Assembly (NCBI GenBank): GCA_017541305.1
Contig: JAFXZJ010000020.1
Location: 1-64,000 of the forward strand
Source: Clostridia bacterium
GTDB taxonomy: Bacteria > Bacillota > Clostridia > Christensenellales > CAG-138
Reading direction: 5' to 3'
DNA length: 64,000 bases
Shown here piece after piece: positions 53,090 through 62,743 of this stretch. How positions within the stretch are numbered: the first letter of the stretch is position 1; every line of letters begins with the position of its first letter. Under the pieces are notes generated by a model. That model was not told where the DNA came from. It did not search any database and saw only the letters and a program-made list of their open reading frames with translations. The position numbers and the translations under genes are program-made.

Positions 53090-54018
53090 TATTTGACCCT
53101 GGGCGCGGCGGTCGATTTGAGCACTTCCTTCACGACCGAAGCCGCGCTGACTCCGGAGGCCTTCGCCTCGGAGGTCAGTATGAGCCTGTGAGTCACCGTG
53201 GCGGGATAGATCCGCATCACGTCCTCGGGCGTTACGTAATCGCGCCCGCAGATGCGCGCATACGCCTTCGCCATGGAAATGACGGCGAGCGATGCGCGGG
53301 GGCTCGCGCCCTGCAGGAGCCGGGGATGCTTCCTCGTTGCAAGCGAGAGGCGCACGGAATAGTCATAGATCGCCTGATGAACGAACACGCCGTCCGTTTC
53401 GCGGCGCATCCGCACAAGGCCCTCGTCGTCAACCGCGCACTGCACCGAATCGAGCATATTTCCATCATGCTTGAGCATCAGGAGCCTTTTTTCGTCCTCG
53501 GGCGCGGGATAGCCGAGGGTGAGCCTGACCATGAATCGGTCGAGCTGGGAATCGGGCAGGAGCTGAGTGCCGCTCGCGCCCACGGGATTCTGCGTCGCAA
53601 TGACGATGAAGGGATCGGGTATCTCGTGCGTTATTCCGTCGACGGTCACGTTGCCCTCCTCCATCGCCTCGAGCAGCGCGGACTGCGTGCGGCTCGTTGC
53701 GCGGTTGAGCTCGTCCGCAAGGAAGAGATTGCAGAGTATCGCGCCGGGCTTGTAGATCATGTTCCCCGTCTCCTTGTCGAGCACGGAGAAGCCCACCACG
53801 TCGGACGGGAGCACGTCGGGCGTGAACTGCATGCGCCTGTAGTCAAGGCCCAGCGCGCGGCTGAACGCGAGCGCCATTGTCGTCTTGCCCACGCCGGGTA
53901 TGTCCTCGATAAGCATATGGCCCCGGGCGAGGATCGCCGTCAGCGCCATTTCAATAACGTCGTCCTTGCCGATCACGGCCTTCTTGACTTCGTTTATTAC
54001 GTTTCTCGGTTCGATCAT
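53089..54018 (-). CDS. MoxR-family AAA ATPase
   Basis: A 309-residue AAA+ chaperone-like ATPase. Walker A is G-V-G-K-T-T-M-A (near 41). Walker B is L-F-L-A-D-E-L-N-R-A, followed by T-Q-S-A-L-L-E-A-M-E-E and sensor 1 A-T-Q-N-P-V. The C-terminal lid domain holds G-A-S-P-R-A-S. MoxR proteins drive metal insertion or folding of VWA-type partners. It is co-directional with the DUF58 and transglutaminase genes. Confidence 0.94.
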   Translation of the reverse strand: MIEPRNVINEVKKAVIGKDDVIEMALTAILARGHMLIEDIPGVGKTTMALAFSRALGLDYRRMQFTPDVLPSDVVGFSVLDKETGNMIYKPGAILCNLFLADELNRATSRTQSALLEAMEEGNVTVDGITHEIPDPFIVIATQNPVGASGTQLLPDSQLDRFMVRLTLGYPAPEDEKRLLMLKHDGNMLDSVQCAVDDEGLVRMRRETDGVFVHQAIYDYSVRLSLATRKHPRLLQGASPRASLAVISMAKAYARICGRDYVTPEDVMRIYPATVTHRLILTSEAKASGVSAASVVKEVLKSTAAPRVK

Positions 54019-54050
54019 ACGTTTCTCCTTGATCGTTTATGGATTTGGGA

Positions 54051-54797
54051 TCAGTTCCTGCGGGTGGAATTTGCTATCGCAAGCAGCCTCAGGAACGAGA
54101 CCGCGGCGGAAAGCACCGCTACGACGTAGGTGAACGCGGCGGCACGGAGCACCTTTTTGGCGTTCCCCTCCTCCTCGGCTCCCGTGATATAGCCTCCCGC
54201 GGTGAGCATATTGAGCGCGCGGCGCGAGGCGTCTAGCTCCACGGGCAGCGTGAGCAGCTGGAATGCAAGCACGAATCCGAACAGCACCACGCCTATCATG
54301 CTGACGGTGTGGCCGAAAGAACCCAGGAAAAGCCCCAGGATAACGAGCAGATACGAGAATTTGGCGCCGATATTTGCGGCGGGAAGTATCAAATTGCGCA
54401 GCTTTATGAGCGAATAGCCGCTCTCATACTGCATGACGTGCCCGCATTCATGCGCGGCGACGGCGACGGCGGCGATCGTGGCCGAATTATAGACCGACTG
54501 GCTAAGCGAGACGCAGCCCGCCTTGGGATTGTAATTGTCGGTCAGCGAGCCCGCGATCTGCTTGACCGTGACGGACGAGCCGTTTTGCCTTAAAAGCTCG
54601 TTTGCGATGGACGAAGCCGTCCTTCCGCAGGAGACCGGCACCTGTGAGAACTTGTTGTAGACGGAAGACACCCTTGCCTGGGCGATGATGCCGAGCACCA
54701 TCACCGCGATCGCGGCGAAGAGATATCCCGAAAGGGAGAAATTGAACCTCAGCCCGTCATAGCCTCCGTAATAGCCATAGCTTAAAAGAAAACTCAT
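54051..54797 (-). CDS. YugP-type neutral zinc metallopeptidase
   Basis: A 248-residue membrane metalloprotease. Helix one lies at about 21-40, the zinc motif A-A-H-E-C-G-H-V near 116-123, and more helices at about 130-175 and 220-240. G-S-S-V-T-V-K-Q-I-A and N-Y-N-P-K are typical of the YugP/DUF family. In many Clostridia this gene lies between fmt and rsmB; here it is next to MoxR. The spacing is 32 bp to MoxR and 9 bp from the upstream glycosyltransferase, so one operon is likely. Confidence 0.88.
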   Translation of the reverse strand: MSFLLSYGYYGGYDGLRFNFSLSGYLFAAIAVMVLGIIAQARVSSVYNKFSQVPVSCGRTASSIANELLRQNGSSVTVKQIAGSLTDNYNPKAGCVSLSQSVYNSATIAAVAVAAHECGHVMQYESGYSLIKLRNLILPAANIGAKFSYLLVILGLFLGSFGHTVSMIGVVLFGFVLAFQLLTLPVELDASRRALNMLTAGGYITGAEEEGNAKKVLRAAAFTYVVAVLSAAVSFLRLLAIANSTRRN

Positions 54798-54806
54798 TAT
54801 GCCTCC

Positions 54807-56249
54807 TTAATAGATCCCGTACTGCATAACGTACATCAAAAGGTAAAAAACCTGCCCCGAGAACAGCGCGGCGAATACTATCGCAGTCTTGATCCTCGAC
54901 CGGGCGACGCCTATACCGTCATCCCTGCCCTCGCACAGATGCGCAAGCGCCAGCGGCAGCACCACGAGCGCCGTAAGATACCTCGGCGCGGAGAGCAGCC
55001 AAGAAGCACCGCAGGCGACCGCTGTATATGCGGCAAAATAGAGCGTGTAGGAAGTGCGCAGAGTCCTTGCGCAGAATACGAGCACAAGGAGCGCGCCGAA
55101 TATGTAGAGCAGATTCGGCAGCCACAGCCCAAGCGCCAGCGTGTTGTCCGACCCGAATGCGCGGAAAAGCTCGTCGGTCTGCAGGGCAACGGTATCAAAG
55201 AAGGGGTTGAGCTGCTGATACCACACCTCGCGCTGGAACTGCATGAATTTGAACCATTCGCCCCACACGAGCTTGTTTATGAGCAGATACCCCGCGGTGC
55301 CCGTGCAGAATATCAGTCCTGAGAGCACGAGCCTTATTACGAGCCACGCCGTACCCTTTTTTTCACCGCTCTTGACCTTCAGCACGAGCGCCCTTATCCC
55401 TTCGCACAGGAAGGGCACGGCCATTATTATGCCCAGCGAGCGGGTGAAGCACGCCAAAGCGCCGAATATACCCGCCGCAATGAACCTTCCCTTCCTCAAA
55501 AGCAGAAGGGTCAATGCGCTGAGCAGCAGGAAAAGCGCCTCGCTCATGGGGGCGATATAGAATATCGCGGCGGGCAGGGCAAATGCGAATATCACTGCCG
55601 CCTTGGATGAGCGCCTGCCCATATCCTTCATGGCAAGGCGGAATATCACCACCGAAGCCGCGCAGGAGCAGAGCGTGTTTATGACCATTGCGGAAACGAA
55701 GCTGTCGTGAAAAACGTAATTGAACGCGCGTATCAGCAGCGGGAACAGCGGCAGGAACACCAGGGTGTACATCTGGGGCGCTTCGGTTGTGTACCAGTTC
55801 TCCGCGATGCTGAAATAGTGCGGCGCGTCGGTATCCAGCTTGACCCAGATATCGCGCATGGAGCTTATCAGCGAGCCTGTGTAATTGGCAAAGAGCCTTG
55901 CGAAAACATATGCGAGTATTATAAGGAGTACCCTTGAAATGAGCAGGGCGAGTATTATGCGGACGCTGCTTCTTATGAAGCGCTTCCTGCCGCTGCGGGG
56001 GCCGAGCGGCTGCGCTTCCTTAACAGGCGCGCCCGAGAAAAAGCTCACGAGCGCGGGCGCTGCGATCACGAGCGACACCGCCAAAAGCCCAAGCGCGGCC
56101 GCGGCGACGGCGATGCTCTTTGGCGTCACGCCCTCCTTAGTAAAGCACCAGTATCCGAACCACGCGAGCGCGGCGGTAAGTATAACCCCGGATATGACTC
56201 TGACGGCGGCTCGGGAAGGCATTCTCTTGTTTTTGTCCATACTTTCCAT
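54807..56249 (-). CDS. PIG-V-like membrane glycosyltransferase
   Basis: A 480-residue protein with about ten to twelve membrane helices. It resembles the GT-C mannosyltransferase family PIG-V: after the second group of helices a loop reads D-T-D-A-P-H-Y-F-S-I-A, where GT-C enzymes keep catalytic acidic residues. S-E-A-L-F-L-L-L-S and C-F-T-R-S-L-G-I fit that family as well. It would use a lipid-linked sugar outside the membrane. No clear ribosome-binding site is seen for either ATG (56249, 56240). Confidence 0.75.
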   Translation of the reverse strand: MESMDKNKRMPSRAAVRVISGVILTAALAWFGYWCFTKEGVTPKSIAVAAAALGLLAVSLVIAAPALVSFFSGAPVKEAQPLGPRSGRKRFIRSSVRIILALLISRVLLIILAYVFARLFANYTGSLISSMRDIWVKLDTDAPHYFSIAENWYTTEAPQMYTLVFLPLFPLLIRAFNYVFHDSFVSAMVINTLCSCAASVVIFRLAMKDMGRRSSKAAVIFAFALPAAIFYIAPMSEALFLLLSALTLLLLRKGRFIAAGIFGALACFTRSLGIIMAVPFLCEGIRALVLKVKSGEKKGTAWLVIRLVLSGLIFCTGTAGYLLINKLVWGEWFKFMQFQREVWYQQLNPFFDTVALQTDELFRAFGSDNTLALGLWLPNLLYIFGALLVLVFCARTLRTSYTLYFAAYTAVACGASWLLSAPRYLTALVVLPLALAHLCEGRDDGIGVARSRIKTAIVFAALFSGQVFYLLMYVMQYGIY

Positions 56250-56322
56250 ATTTATATTATACCACCATGCGGAATCCTTTGCAATAACAAATACCCCCGC
56301 CTTGTTAAAGAAGCGCCCGGTA

Positions 56323-56351
56323 TTGACATGGCTGCGATAAAGTGATATATT
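56323..56351 (+). promoter_or_regulatory. Putative promoter of the lipoprotein gene
   Basis: Consensus TTGACA at 56323-56328 and TATATT at 56346-56351, 17 bp apart, 32 bp before the ATG. Confidence 0.7.
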
Positions 56352-56383
56352 TCAATAATAACAGTATCTTCAGGAGGCGAATC

Positions 56384-57466
56384 ATGAAAACTGCCGTAAA
56401 ACTCATCGCGCTTGCCGCCGCTTCTTTACTGGCTGCCGCGCTGTTAACCGCCTGCACCCAGGGAACGGGATGGAGCGACGTGATAAACGCCGTTTCAACA
56501 GAGCTCAACGCCACCGAGGCTCCCGTCTCCACCCAGCCCGCCGAGTATTACGAGACCCCGGCTCCCACCGAGGCGTGGCTCTTTACCGAAGCGCCGATCG
56601 TGACAGACGAGCCGATCGTGACCGACGAGCCGATCGTGACCGGCGCGCCCGAGACGACCCTGGCTCCGATCAACGATTTTGAATGGCTCCCGCTTGAAAT
56701 CAGCACTCCGGTGACGGTCGATTTCGATTTTGACGGGCATGAGGATACCGTCGTTATAACCGAGGAGAGCGTTGACGAATACACCTCGGATTACACGATC
56801 GAGATAATCCCGTACGGGCGCCCCGAAGAGGCGTTTAAATTCGACGACGCCTATTATTGCAGCGCGTATCTGATCAATCCCGATCCCGAATCGGGCATTA
56901 TGTATCTTGCCGCAAGCTTTATGTTCGAAAGCGAGGACTTCTCATCCCTGATATTCTTTGCGGTGCCCGACTCCGGTGAGATATCCGAGATCGAAACCGA
57001 GCTCTCTCTTTGTCAATATCCCGACGGTTCGATCATGAAGGACGGCCTTGTGACGTTCCAGAACCGCACCGAGATAATGGGCACCTGTTATCTAACCACC
57101 GAATACTTACTCACCCCGGAAGGCCCCGCGCCTGCAGGCGACTATTATTACTACTATTCCGAATTCGTAGGTCAGGGCGGCCCTGCGGGGACCTATCAAT
57201 TCCCCGAGGATGACGACGGTGTAGAGGTCATCAAGAAGATCTCCGTTTCGCTGATAGACGATGAGGGTGAGCGCATCGAGACATATAAGCTGAGAAGCGG
57301 CGACCGCGTGTGGCCCGTCTATACAGACTGCGCGCATTTCGTCGTTTGCAAGCTGGCTGACGGCCGCCTTGTGCAGATCAATTTCTTTATCCCCGATGAT
57401 GAATTCACACCCTATATGAACGGCAATCCGCAGGAAACATACTTTGACGTGATCTACTGCGATTGA
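56384..57466 (+). CDS. Lipoprotein with Thr/Pro/Glu repeat linker
   Basis: A 360-residue secreted lipoprotein. The signal peptide ends L-T-A-C with Cys24 as lipid anchor. A linker (about 40-95) includes the unit I-V-T-D-E-P repeated three times, the last as I-V-T-G-A-P. The remainder is acidic and beta-rich, with D-F-D-F-D-G-H-E-D that looks like a calcium-binding loop. No known family is recognised. AGGAGG lies before the ATG; an upstream in-frame start is rejected. Confidence 0.8.
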   Translation: MKTAVKLIALAAASLLAAALLTACTQGTGWSDVINAVSTELNATEAPVSTQPAEYYETPAPTEAWLFTEAPIVTDEPIVTDEPIVTGAPETTLAPINDFEWLPLEISTPVTVDFDFDGHEDTVVITEESVDEYTSDYTIEIIPYGRPEEAFKFDDAYYCSAYLINPDPESGIMYLAASFMFESEDFSSLIFFAVPDSGEISEIETELSLCQYPDGSIMKDGLVTFQNRTEIMGTCYLTTEYLLTPEGPAPAGDYYYYYSEFVGQGGPAGTYQFPEDDDGVEVIKKISVSLIDDEGERIETYKLRSGDRVWPVYTDCAHFVVCKLADGRLVQINFFIPDDEFTPYMNGNPQETYFDVIYCD

Positions 57467-57482
57467 TCCGGGAACACCCCAC

Positions 57483-57520
57483 GCCCCGCTGGCATTCAAC
57501 CCCGCGGGGCTTTGTTATTC
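57483..57520 (+). terminator. Intrinsic terminator
   Basis: GCCCCGC and GCGGGGC arms with a T-rich tail, 16 bp after the lipoprotein stop. Confidence 0.8.
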
Positions 57521-57680
57521 GGAATGAATCGGAGACGCCTTTGAGTCGGAGCAGGCCCTGCTTTCTATAAAAATATATCTTGACGATCGTTCCGTTTTTC
57601 CTTTATTCGCGCGTCTTATATGCAGATACACTCATTGGCCGTTCGAATTGTAAAGAACGGGTAAAATCAAAAATGTTTAG

Positions 57681-57710
57681 TTGACAAAATCATTCCTTAT
57701 ATTTTATTAT
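57681..57710 (+). promoter_or_regulatory. Promoter of the zinc-ribbon membrane-protein gene
   Basis: TTGACA at 57681-57686 and TATTAT at 57705-57710, 18 bp apart, 36 bp before the ATG. Confidence 0.7.
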
Positions 57711-57746
57711 TAGTGTGCGAAAACAAATCCACAAGGAGGTAACGAT

Positions 57747-59342
57747 ATGAAATACTGCCCCAACTGCGGAGAACCCCTCGAGGATGACGCCCTCTTCTGC
57801 CCCGAATGCGGCGAGAAGGCTCCCGAGGCTCCCGTTTCCCCCGCCGCCGCGCCCGCGGCTGAACCCGAAGAGACCAAGAAGAAGTCCTCCGTCGGCAAAA
57901 AGATAGGCATTATCGCAGCGATCGTGCTGGGCGTGCTGCTTGCCGCCGCCGCGGTACTGTATTTCACGGGCGCATACCGCTCGCTGATACCCGACGGACG
58001 CATGAAGCTGGGCCTTGCCGAGAAGGCGCTCGTTGAAAAGAAGCTTGACGAGGCATTCAAATACGCTCCCGAAACGAGCGATATAAACGCTTCGCTCGAG
58101 GTGACAGGCTCCATCGAGGACGACGGCAGCTTCGGTCTGTTCGATGAGATGACCTACTACAAGATGATGCTTGAAAAGGCAAAGCTTGCCGTCGATATCG
58201 ACGTGAACTCCGAGCACCGCAATCTCTCGGCCGAGCTGGGCTATGCGGGCTCGCCCCTGCTCTCCGCCAAGCTGATAAACGAGGGCGGCAAGGTGGGCAT
58301 TTACGTTCCACAGCTCGATTCGAATTACTATATCATGACCGAGGAAGCGCTCTTGAAGCTGGCCTCCGAGGACGGCGCGGCCCCCGCCGAGCTTCCCGAG
58401 ATCGATCTCACTCCCTTTGACGAGGCGAAGACCCGTCAGGAGGTGCTTGAGCTGCTTGAGATATTCTCCGGCCTCTCCACCGGCGAGAACACCGAGATCA
58501 AGCATGACACCCCCGTCACCCTCTTCGGCGGCGAGCGCGCGGCTTCCGTCACCGAGTATCTGATCAACCCCACTCCCGAGCAGGTCAAGGCAGTGCTGAA
58601 CGCCGCCGCCGACAAGCTCGGGCGCGAGGACAGCTATCTTGGCAAAAAGCTGGGCGGTTATTATTCCGTTTTCGCTTCCGCCGCGGCATTCACCGATGAC
58701 GACTCGGCCGCCCTTCCCGCCGCTATACGCAGGCTTGCCGAGGATTATCCCGAGGACGGCAAGCTCGTTATAGATGTTTACATGATCGGCGAGGAGATCG
58801 TTTCTCAGCGCTTCACCTATGACGATCAGACGGTCGGTTACGATCACGAGCTGACCGAGAGCACCGAGCGCACCTATTTCTTTGACAAGGAGACCGGCAG
58901 CATAAACACCGTTGAGGTGGTCAAGAAGACCGACGTGCCCGATACCGACGAGGCCGGCACCGTTACCTTCACCCCCAACGGCGGTGAAAAGACCGTGATC
59001 GACTATCATTTCGACATGACCAAGCGCACGCCCATAGGCAGCTATGCGGGCAATTTCAGCGTCAAGGCCGCAGGCAGCGAGATCGCCACCTGTGTGATAG
59101 ACGATGACGAAGCGCACACCCACACCATCCGCATCGTTCCTCCCGAGGGCGAGGGCGACGGCATCACCGGCATCAACGTGATCGCCAAGGTGAGCGAGGG
59201 CGGCGGCGTGAACGCTCCTTCGGACGCTCCCGTGGATCTTTCCGACAGGAGCCCCGAGGAGATCGCCGAGGTGTTCGACAATATGCTGAGCCAGCTGGGC
59301 GGCGTGCTTCTGGGCGGCCTGCTGAGCGGATTCGGACTGTAA
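57747..59342 (+). CDS. Zinc-ribbon single-span membrane protein, function unknown
   Basis: A 531-residue protein. A zinc ribbon (C4-x2-C7 and C18-x2-C21) opens it, followed by an Ala/Pro/Glu linker, one membrane helix (about 51-74) and a large outer domain (about 80-505). That part is acidic, with repeated alpha/beta elements but no family I recognise. The C-terminus (about 500-531) is Gly/Leu-rich. Similar ribbon-helix-outer layouts are common in Firmicutes. GGAGG lies before the ATG. Confidence 0.82.
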   Translation: MKYCPNCGEPLEDDALFCPECGEKAPEAPVSPAAAPAAEPEETKKKSSVGKKIGIIAAIVLGVLLAAAAVLYFTGAYRSLIPDGRMKLGLAEKALVEKKLDEAFKYAPETSDINASLEVTGSIEDDGSFGLFDEMTYYKMMLEKAKLAVDIDVNSEHRNLSAELGYAGSPLLSAKLINEGGKVGIYVPQLDSNYYIMTEEALLKLASEDGAAPAELPEIDLTPFDEAKTRQEVLELLEIFSGLSTGENTEIKHDTPVTLFGGERAASVTEYLINPTPEQVKAVLNAAADKLGREDSYLGKKLGGYYSVFASAAAFTDDDSAALPAAIRRLAEDYPEDGKLVIDVYMIGEEIVSQRFTYDDQTVGYDHELTESTERTYFFDKETGSINTVEVVKKTDVPDTDEAGTVTFTPNGGEKTVIDYHFDMTKRTPIGSYAGNFSVKAAGSEIATCVIDDDEAHTHTIRIVPPEGEGDGITGINVIAKVSEGGGVNAPSDAPVDLSDRSPEEIAEVFDNMLSQLGGVLLGGLLSGFGL

Positions 59343-59352
59343 TATAAGCGCC

Positions 59353-59382
59353 GGGGGCGGCACACCCGCCCCCACTTTTTTT
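59353..59382 (+). terminator. Intrinsic terminator
   Basis: GGGGGCGG and CCGCCCCC arms and a T7 run. It ends only 3 bp before the next start codon. Confidence 0.85.
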
Positions 59383-59385
59383 GAA

Positions 59386-60021
59386 ATGAACGAAACAGTC
59401 TTATCTTTGAATAACGTGACCGTGGATTACGGGAAGGAGCGCATACTCGACGGCGTTTCACTTGAGGTGCGCGCCGGCGAGATACTCGGCGTCCGCGGCA
59501 GGAACGGCGCGGGCAAGACCACGCTCATGGAGATCATGGCGGGCATACTGAAGCCGCGCACGGGCACGCGCAGCGTTGAGCCGGGGCTTGCGCTGTGCTA
59601 CGTGCCGCAGGAGATATCCCTTTACACTTCGCTGACGGGCAGGCAGAACCTTGAGTTCTGGGCGGAAAGCTATGGTCTGCACGGCAAGCGCGAGAAGGCC
59701 AGGGTCGATTATCTGCTGCAGCTGATGGGGCTGACCGAAAAGGCAAAAAAGCGCGTGGAGACCTATTCGGGCGGTATGAAGCGGCGGCTTAACATGGCCG
59801 CGGCGCTCGTAGTCACCCCGCAACTGCTGCTTCTGGACGAGCCCACCGTCGGTGCGGACGCGGCCTCGGTGGAGGTGATGCTTTCGACCGTAAAGCGTCT
59901 TGCCGAGCGCGGCGCCGCCGTGGTGCTGATATCGCATATCACCGACGATATCGAGGGCTACTGCACAAGGGTCATTGAGCTTTCCGAGGGTAAATTGAAA
60001 TGCGTTTCCTCGCCTGTCTGA
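59386..60021 (+). CDS. ABC transporter ATP-binding protein
   Basis: A 211-residue ABC ATPase. Walker A is G-R-N-G-A-G-K-T-T (38-46), the signature Y-S-G-G-M-K-R-R near 126, and Walker B L-L-L-L-D-E-P-T-V followed by the H-loop I-S-H-I. It pairs with the two ABC-2 permeases downstream, overlapping the first by 22 bp. No Shine-Dalgarno fits, because the start lies directly behind a terminator; a later start would remove the first beta strand. Confidence 0.93.
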   Translation: MNETVLSLNNVTVDYGKERILDGVSLEVRAGEILGVRGRNGAGKTTLMEIMAGILKPRTGTRSVEPGLALCYVPQEISLYTSLTGRQNLEFWAESYGLHGKREKARVDYLLQLMGLTEKAKKRVETYSGGMKRRLNMAAALVVTPQLLLLDEPTVGADAASVEVMLSTVKRLAERGAAVVLISHITDDIEGYCTRVIELSEGKLKCVSSPV

Positions 60022-61175
60022 AAAAGGATCTGCGTCTGCTCACCGGGGGCGGCATAAGGAGCATACTGTTCCTGCTGCTTCCGATGCTGCTTGCGCTTAT
60101 AATGACGCTTTCTATGAGCGGCGTGGCCTCGGCCTCCGTGCGGCTTCAAAGCTTTGATATCGCCGTGCGCGATGAGGACGATACCATAATGAGCCGTCTG
60201 CTCATTTCACAGCTTGAAAACGTAAAGCTTTTCGAGCGCGTGATACGCCTGAAGGAGGGCGAGCAGCCCCCCGAAAACGGCCGCTGTGCCGCCTGCGTGA
60301 CCATACCCAAGGATTTCTTTTACGACCTTTACGAGATGAAGGATACCGACGTGGTGATCTCGCTCAACGAGGATATGCCCAACGAAGCGGGTATGGTAAG
60401 GAGCGCTTTCACTTCACTCATAGGCATACTCGAGGAGAATCAGCGCATCTATTACGCCGCGTCACGCGTAAGATACGGCGAGCTCGACTCCGAAAGGACC
60501 CGCGAATTATACGAGGCCTATTCCTCCGCCTCCGCCGAGGACGCGCTGAACCGTCTTAGCTTTTTCGAGCTCTCGGGCGTGTATCAAAAGGGCTTCGATT
60601 CCAAGAAGCTCTTCTTCGGCGCAAGCATCATATCTATGCTGATGATGTTCATACCCTTGGCGGGGCTTAGAAGCATATCCGAAGAGACCGGCTCGGGCCT
60701 TCTCGACCGCTTCCGCACGGCGGGCGGCTCGGCATGGATGGCGGTGCTTTCAAAGCTTGTAATCGCTTTCGTTATGACCTTCGTTCCCGCTTTGTCGGCG
60801 GCTTGGCTTCTGGGCCTTGGGAATATCGCTCAGCTCATCCCCACGCTCATCGTGTGCTTCCTGCTTTCGTTCTCGTTCTTCCTGTTCGTATGCTCGCTTG
60901 CGGGCAGGCCTCAAACCGCTCAGCTTGTTGGAAACGTCATAATGCTGATCATGCTCACCCTTGGCGGGGCGCTCTTCCCCTACGAGCTGCTGCCCGCGCC
61001 CTTGAAGAGCGTTTCCGATCTGATGCTGCCGCGCATCATTCTGCGCGCGATGGAGCGTCCCTATCTGGGACGCGGATCGGCCGAAACGCTTGCGGGGCTT
61101 ATCCCGCTTTTGATCGCCGCGGCGTGCTTCTTTATCGCGGCGCTGCCGTTCATGCGGAAAAGGAGGAGGGCATGA
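60000..61175 (+). CDS. ABC-2 type transporter permease
   Basis: A 391-residue permease with a membrane helix near the N-terminus (about 20-40), a large outer loop (about 45-210) and five to six helices (about 215-385). This is the NatB/YhgE-like ABC-2 layout. The loop starts with F-D-I-A-V-R-D-E-D, common in this group. The ATG has GAGGG about 9 bp upstream within the ATPase gene. It overlaps the next permease by 4 nt. Confidence 0.9.
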   Translation: MRFLACLKKDLRLLTGGGIRSILFLLLPMLLALIMTLSMSGVASASVRLQSFDIAVRDEDDTIMSRLLISQLENVKLFERVIRLKEGEQPPENGRCAACVTIPKDFFYDLYEMKDTDVVISLNEDMPNEAGMVRSAFTSLIGILEENQRIYYAASRVRYGELDSERTRELYEAYSSASAEDALNRLSFFELSGVYQKGFDSKKLFFGASIISMLMMFIPLAGLRSISEETGSGLLDRFRTAGGSAWMAVLSKLVIAFVMTFVPALSAAWLLGLGNIAQLIPTLIVCFLLSFSFFLFVCSLAGRPQTAQLVGNVIMLIMLTLGGALFPYELLPAPLKSVSDLMLPRIILRAMERPYLGRGSAETLAGLIPLLIAAACFFIAALPFMRKRRRA

Positions 61176-62281
61176 AGATATTCGCTCTAAGCCTTAAAAA
61201 GCTTCGCGTGATGTTCGGCGGCAGGCTTTGGCTGCTGCCCCTGTGCCTGCTGGCGCTTATAATATGCTTTGCGGCCTACTCTTCCGCTATGACCGCCAAA
61301 TCGAGCCCCACCGCCCGAGTGGCCGTTTTTGACCGCTGCGGCGGCGAGTATTCGAAAAAGCTCACGGAAGGGCTCGGCGCTTCGGCGGGATTCGAACTGT
61401 CGCTCTGCGAAACCGAGGACGAGGCCTATGAGGCTGTGCTCGATTCAAGGGCCGAAGCGGTGCTTATAATAAACGAAAACTACGACCGCGAGCTGACCGG
61501 TGCGGATGCAAACGACCTTGTTGAGATATTCACCGCGCCGGGTTCCGTCACGGCGGAGCTTATACGCGAGACGCTTGCGGGCAGGATGATCGCTCAGCGC
61601 TCTTACAAAGGCGTTTCGGAGCAGCTTGAAATCGAGGGCTTCGATCCCTCCCTTATGGAAGGCTTCATGGACGAATTCGACGCGCCCGTGCTTTACACCG
61701 TGAATTCCATGCACGGCGGGGCCGCCGACACCGCGGTGTTCGGCAGAGGCTTTCCCGGATACGAGGGCTTTGCCGGGCTTGCGCTGATGCTGATGCTGCT
61801 AACGCTTTCACACAGGTTCTGCGCACATTCGTCGCGGCTCGTTTCGGTAAGGATGAATATTATGGAGCGCGGATGGGCACTCGATATCGCCGCAGACCTG
61901 ATCGCGGTGTTCACGCTTGCGCTGCTGTTCGGCGTTCCCGCTTTTGCGCTCGCTCCGAACAGGAGCCCGGCATTTGCCGCGGGGCTCGTTGCCTATGCCT
62001 TTATGCTGAGCGCGCTTTGCGTGCTGCTTTCGCGCGTGGTCAGCTCGGGCAGGCTGGATATCGCCTCGCCGCTTGCCGCGTTCCTGACGAGCCTCTTCGG
62101 CGGATGCTTCGGCGACCTTGCCGCGCTCTCCCCCGCGCTTGCCGTCATATCAAAGCTCACCCCGCAGGGACAGCTGATCGCCGCCGCGCAGGGGAACTTG
62201 GCTTTCGCCGCGATACTGATCGTTGAGGGCGCCGCGCTGATAACTGCGGCCGCACTTATATCAAAGCGCAAAAGGATTTAA
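61172..62281 (+). CDS. ABC-2 type transporter permease
   Basis: A 369-residue second permease with the same layout: helix at about 15-35, loop with A-R-V-A-V-F-D-R-C-G-G, then helices at about 195-365. It has a GGAGGAGG site before the ATG and a 4-nt overlap with the first permease. The two permeases probably form a heterodimer with the ATPase; the cargo is unknown. Confidence 0.9.
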   Translation: MKIFALSLKKLRVMFGGRLWLLPLCLLALIICFAAYSSAMTAKSSPTARVAVFDRCGGEYSKKLTEGLGASAGFELSLCETEDEAYEAVLDSRAEAVLIINENYDRELTGADANDLVEIFTAPGSVTAELIRETLAGRMIAQRSYKGVSEQLEIEGFDPSLMEGFMDEFDAPVLYTVNSMHGGAADTAVFGRGFPGYEGFAGLALMLMLLTLSHRFCAHSSRLVSVRMNIMERGWALDIAADLIAVFTLALLFGVPAFALAPNRSPAFAAGLVAYAFMLSALCVLLSRVVSSGRLDIASPLAAFLTSLFGGCFGDLAALSPALAVISKLTPQGQLIAAAQGNLAFAAILIVEGAALITAAALISKRKRI

Positions 62282-62290
62282 AAAAAGTGC

Positions 62291-62319
62291 TTGCAAAAGC
62301 CGTTTTAATCGTGTATAAT
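62291..62319 (+). promoter_or_regulatory. Promoter of the SRP RNA gene
   Basis: TTGCAA at 62291-62296 and TATAAT at 62314-62319, 17 bp apart, 7 bp before the RNA 5' end. Confidence 0.8.
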
Positions 62320-62325
62320 ACCTTT

Positions 62326-62600
62326 TGCCGCGCTAAACGGGGAGTTGGCGGTGCCCTATTCCTGCAATCCGCCGCAGCAGGGTCTAATCCCCGCCCCAAG
62401 GCTTGCGTTTGTGAGGCCGGAACCGAGAAGGAGTATTGATCGCCGGGTCCTGTGCAACCGATCGCCGTGAACCATGTCAGGTCCTGACGGAAGCAGCATT
62501 AAGCGGAAAGTTCGGTGTGCCGCGGGTCAGCCTGGCGGGAGCCCCCTGTCGGGATACCGCTCAGGATCGTATTTGTCGAAGGGTGGGTGCGCGGCATTCT
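62326..62600 (+). ncRNA. ffs: Signal recognition particle RNA, large bacterial type
   Basis: About 275 nt. The ends pair (GCCGCGC at 62327-62333 with GCGCGGC at 62589-62595). The conserved Ffh-binding domain IV hairpin is visible near 62475-62510, including GTCAGGTCCTGACGGAAGCAG. The size and the 5' part indicate the Bacillus-type RNA with an Alu domain, not the short 4.5S form. It guides signal-sequence proteins to the membrane with Ffh. Confidence 0.95.
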
Positions 62601-62612
62601 TTTTGTAAAGAG

Positions 62613-62645
62613 AAACTTCGGTTTATTTGCCGAAGTTTTTTCTTT
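62613..62645 (+). terminator. Terminator after SRP RNA
   Basis: AAACTTCGG and CCGAAGTTT arms with a T-run, 13 bp after the RNA. Confidence 0.85.
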
Positions 62646-62743
62646 GCCTTTTTTCGGCGTATTTCATTGATATTTTCGCCCCCGGAGCGACGATCGCGGG
62701 GTTTTTTAAGTCCTATGCTTTCAAAAAAACCATGGGAGGGCAT

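Noticed and set aside
57690..59375. Long minus-strand ORF of 561 codons opposite the zinc-ribbon protein
   Set aside because: It is a mirror of a GC-rich gene. The plus-strand frame has a promoter, ribosome-binding site, zinc ribbon and membrane helix, while the minus frame has no recognisable domain.
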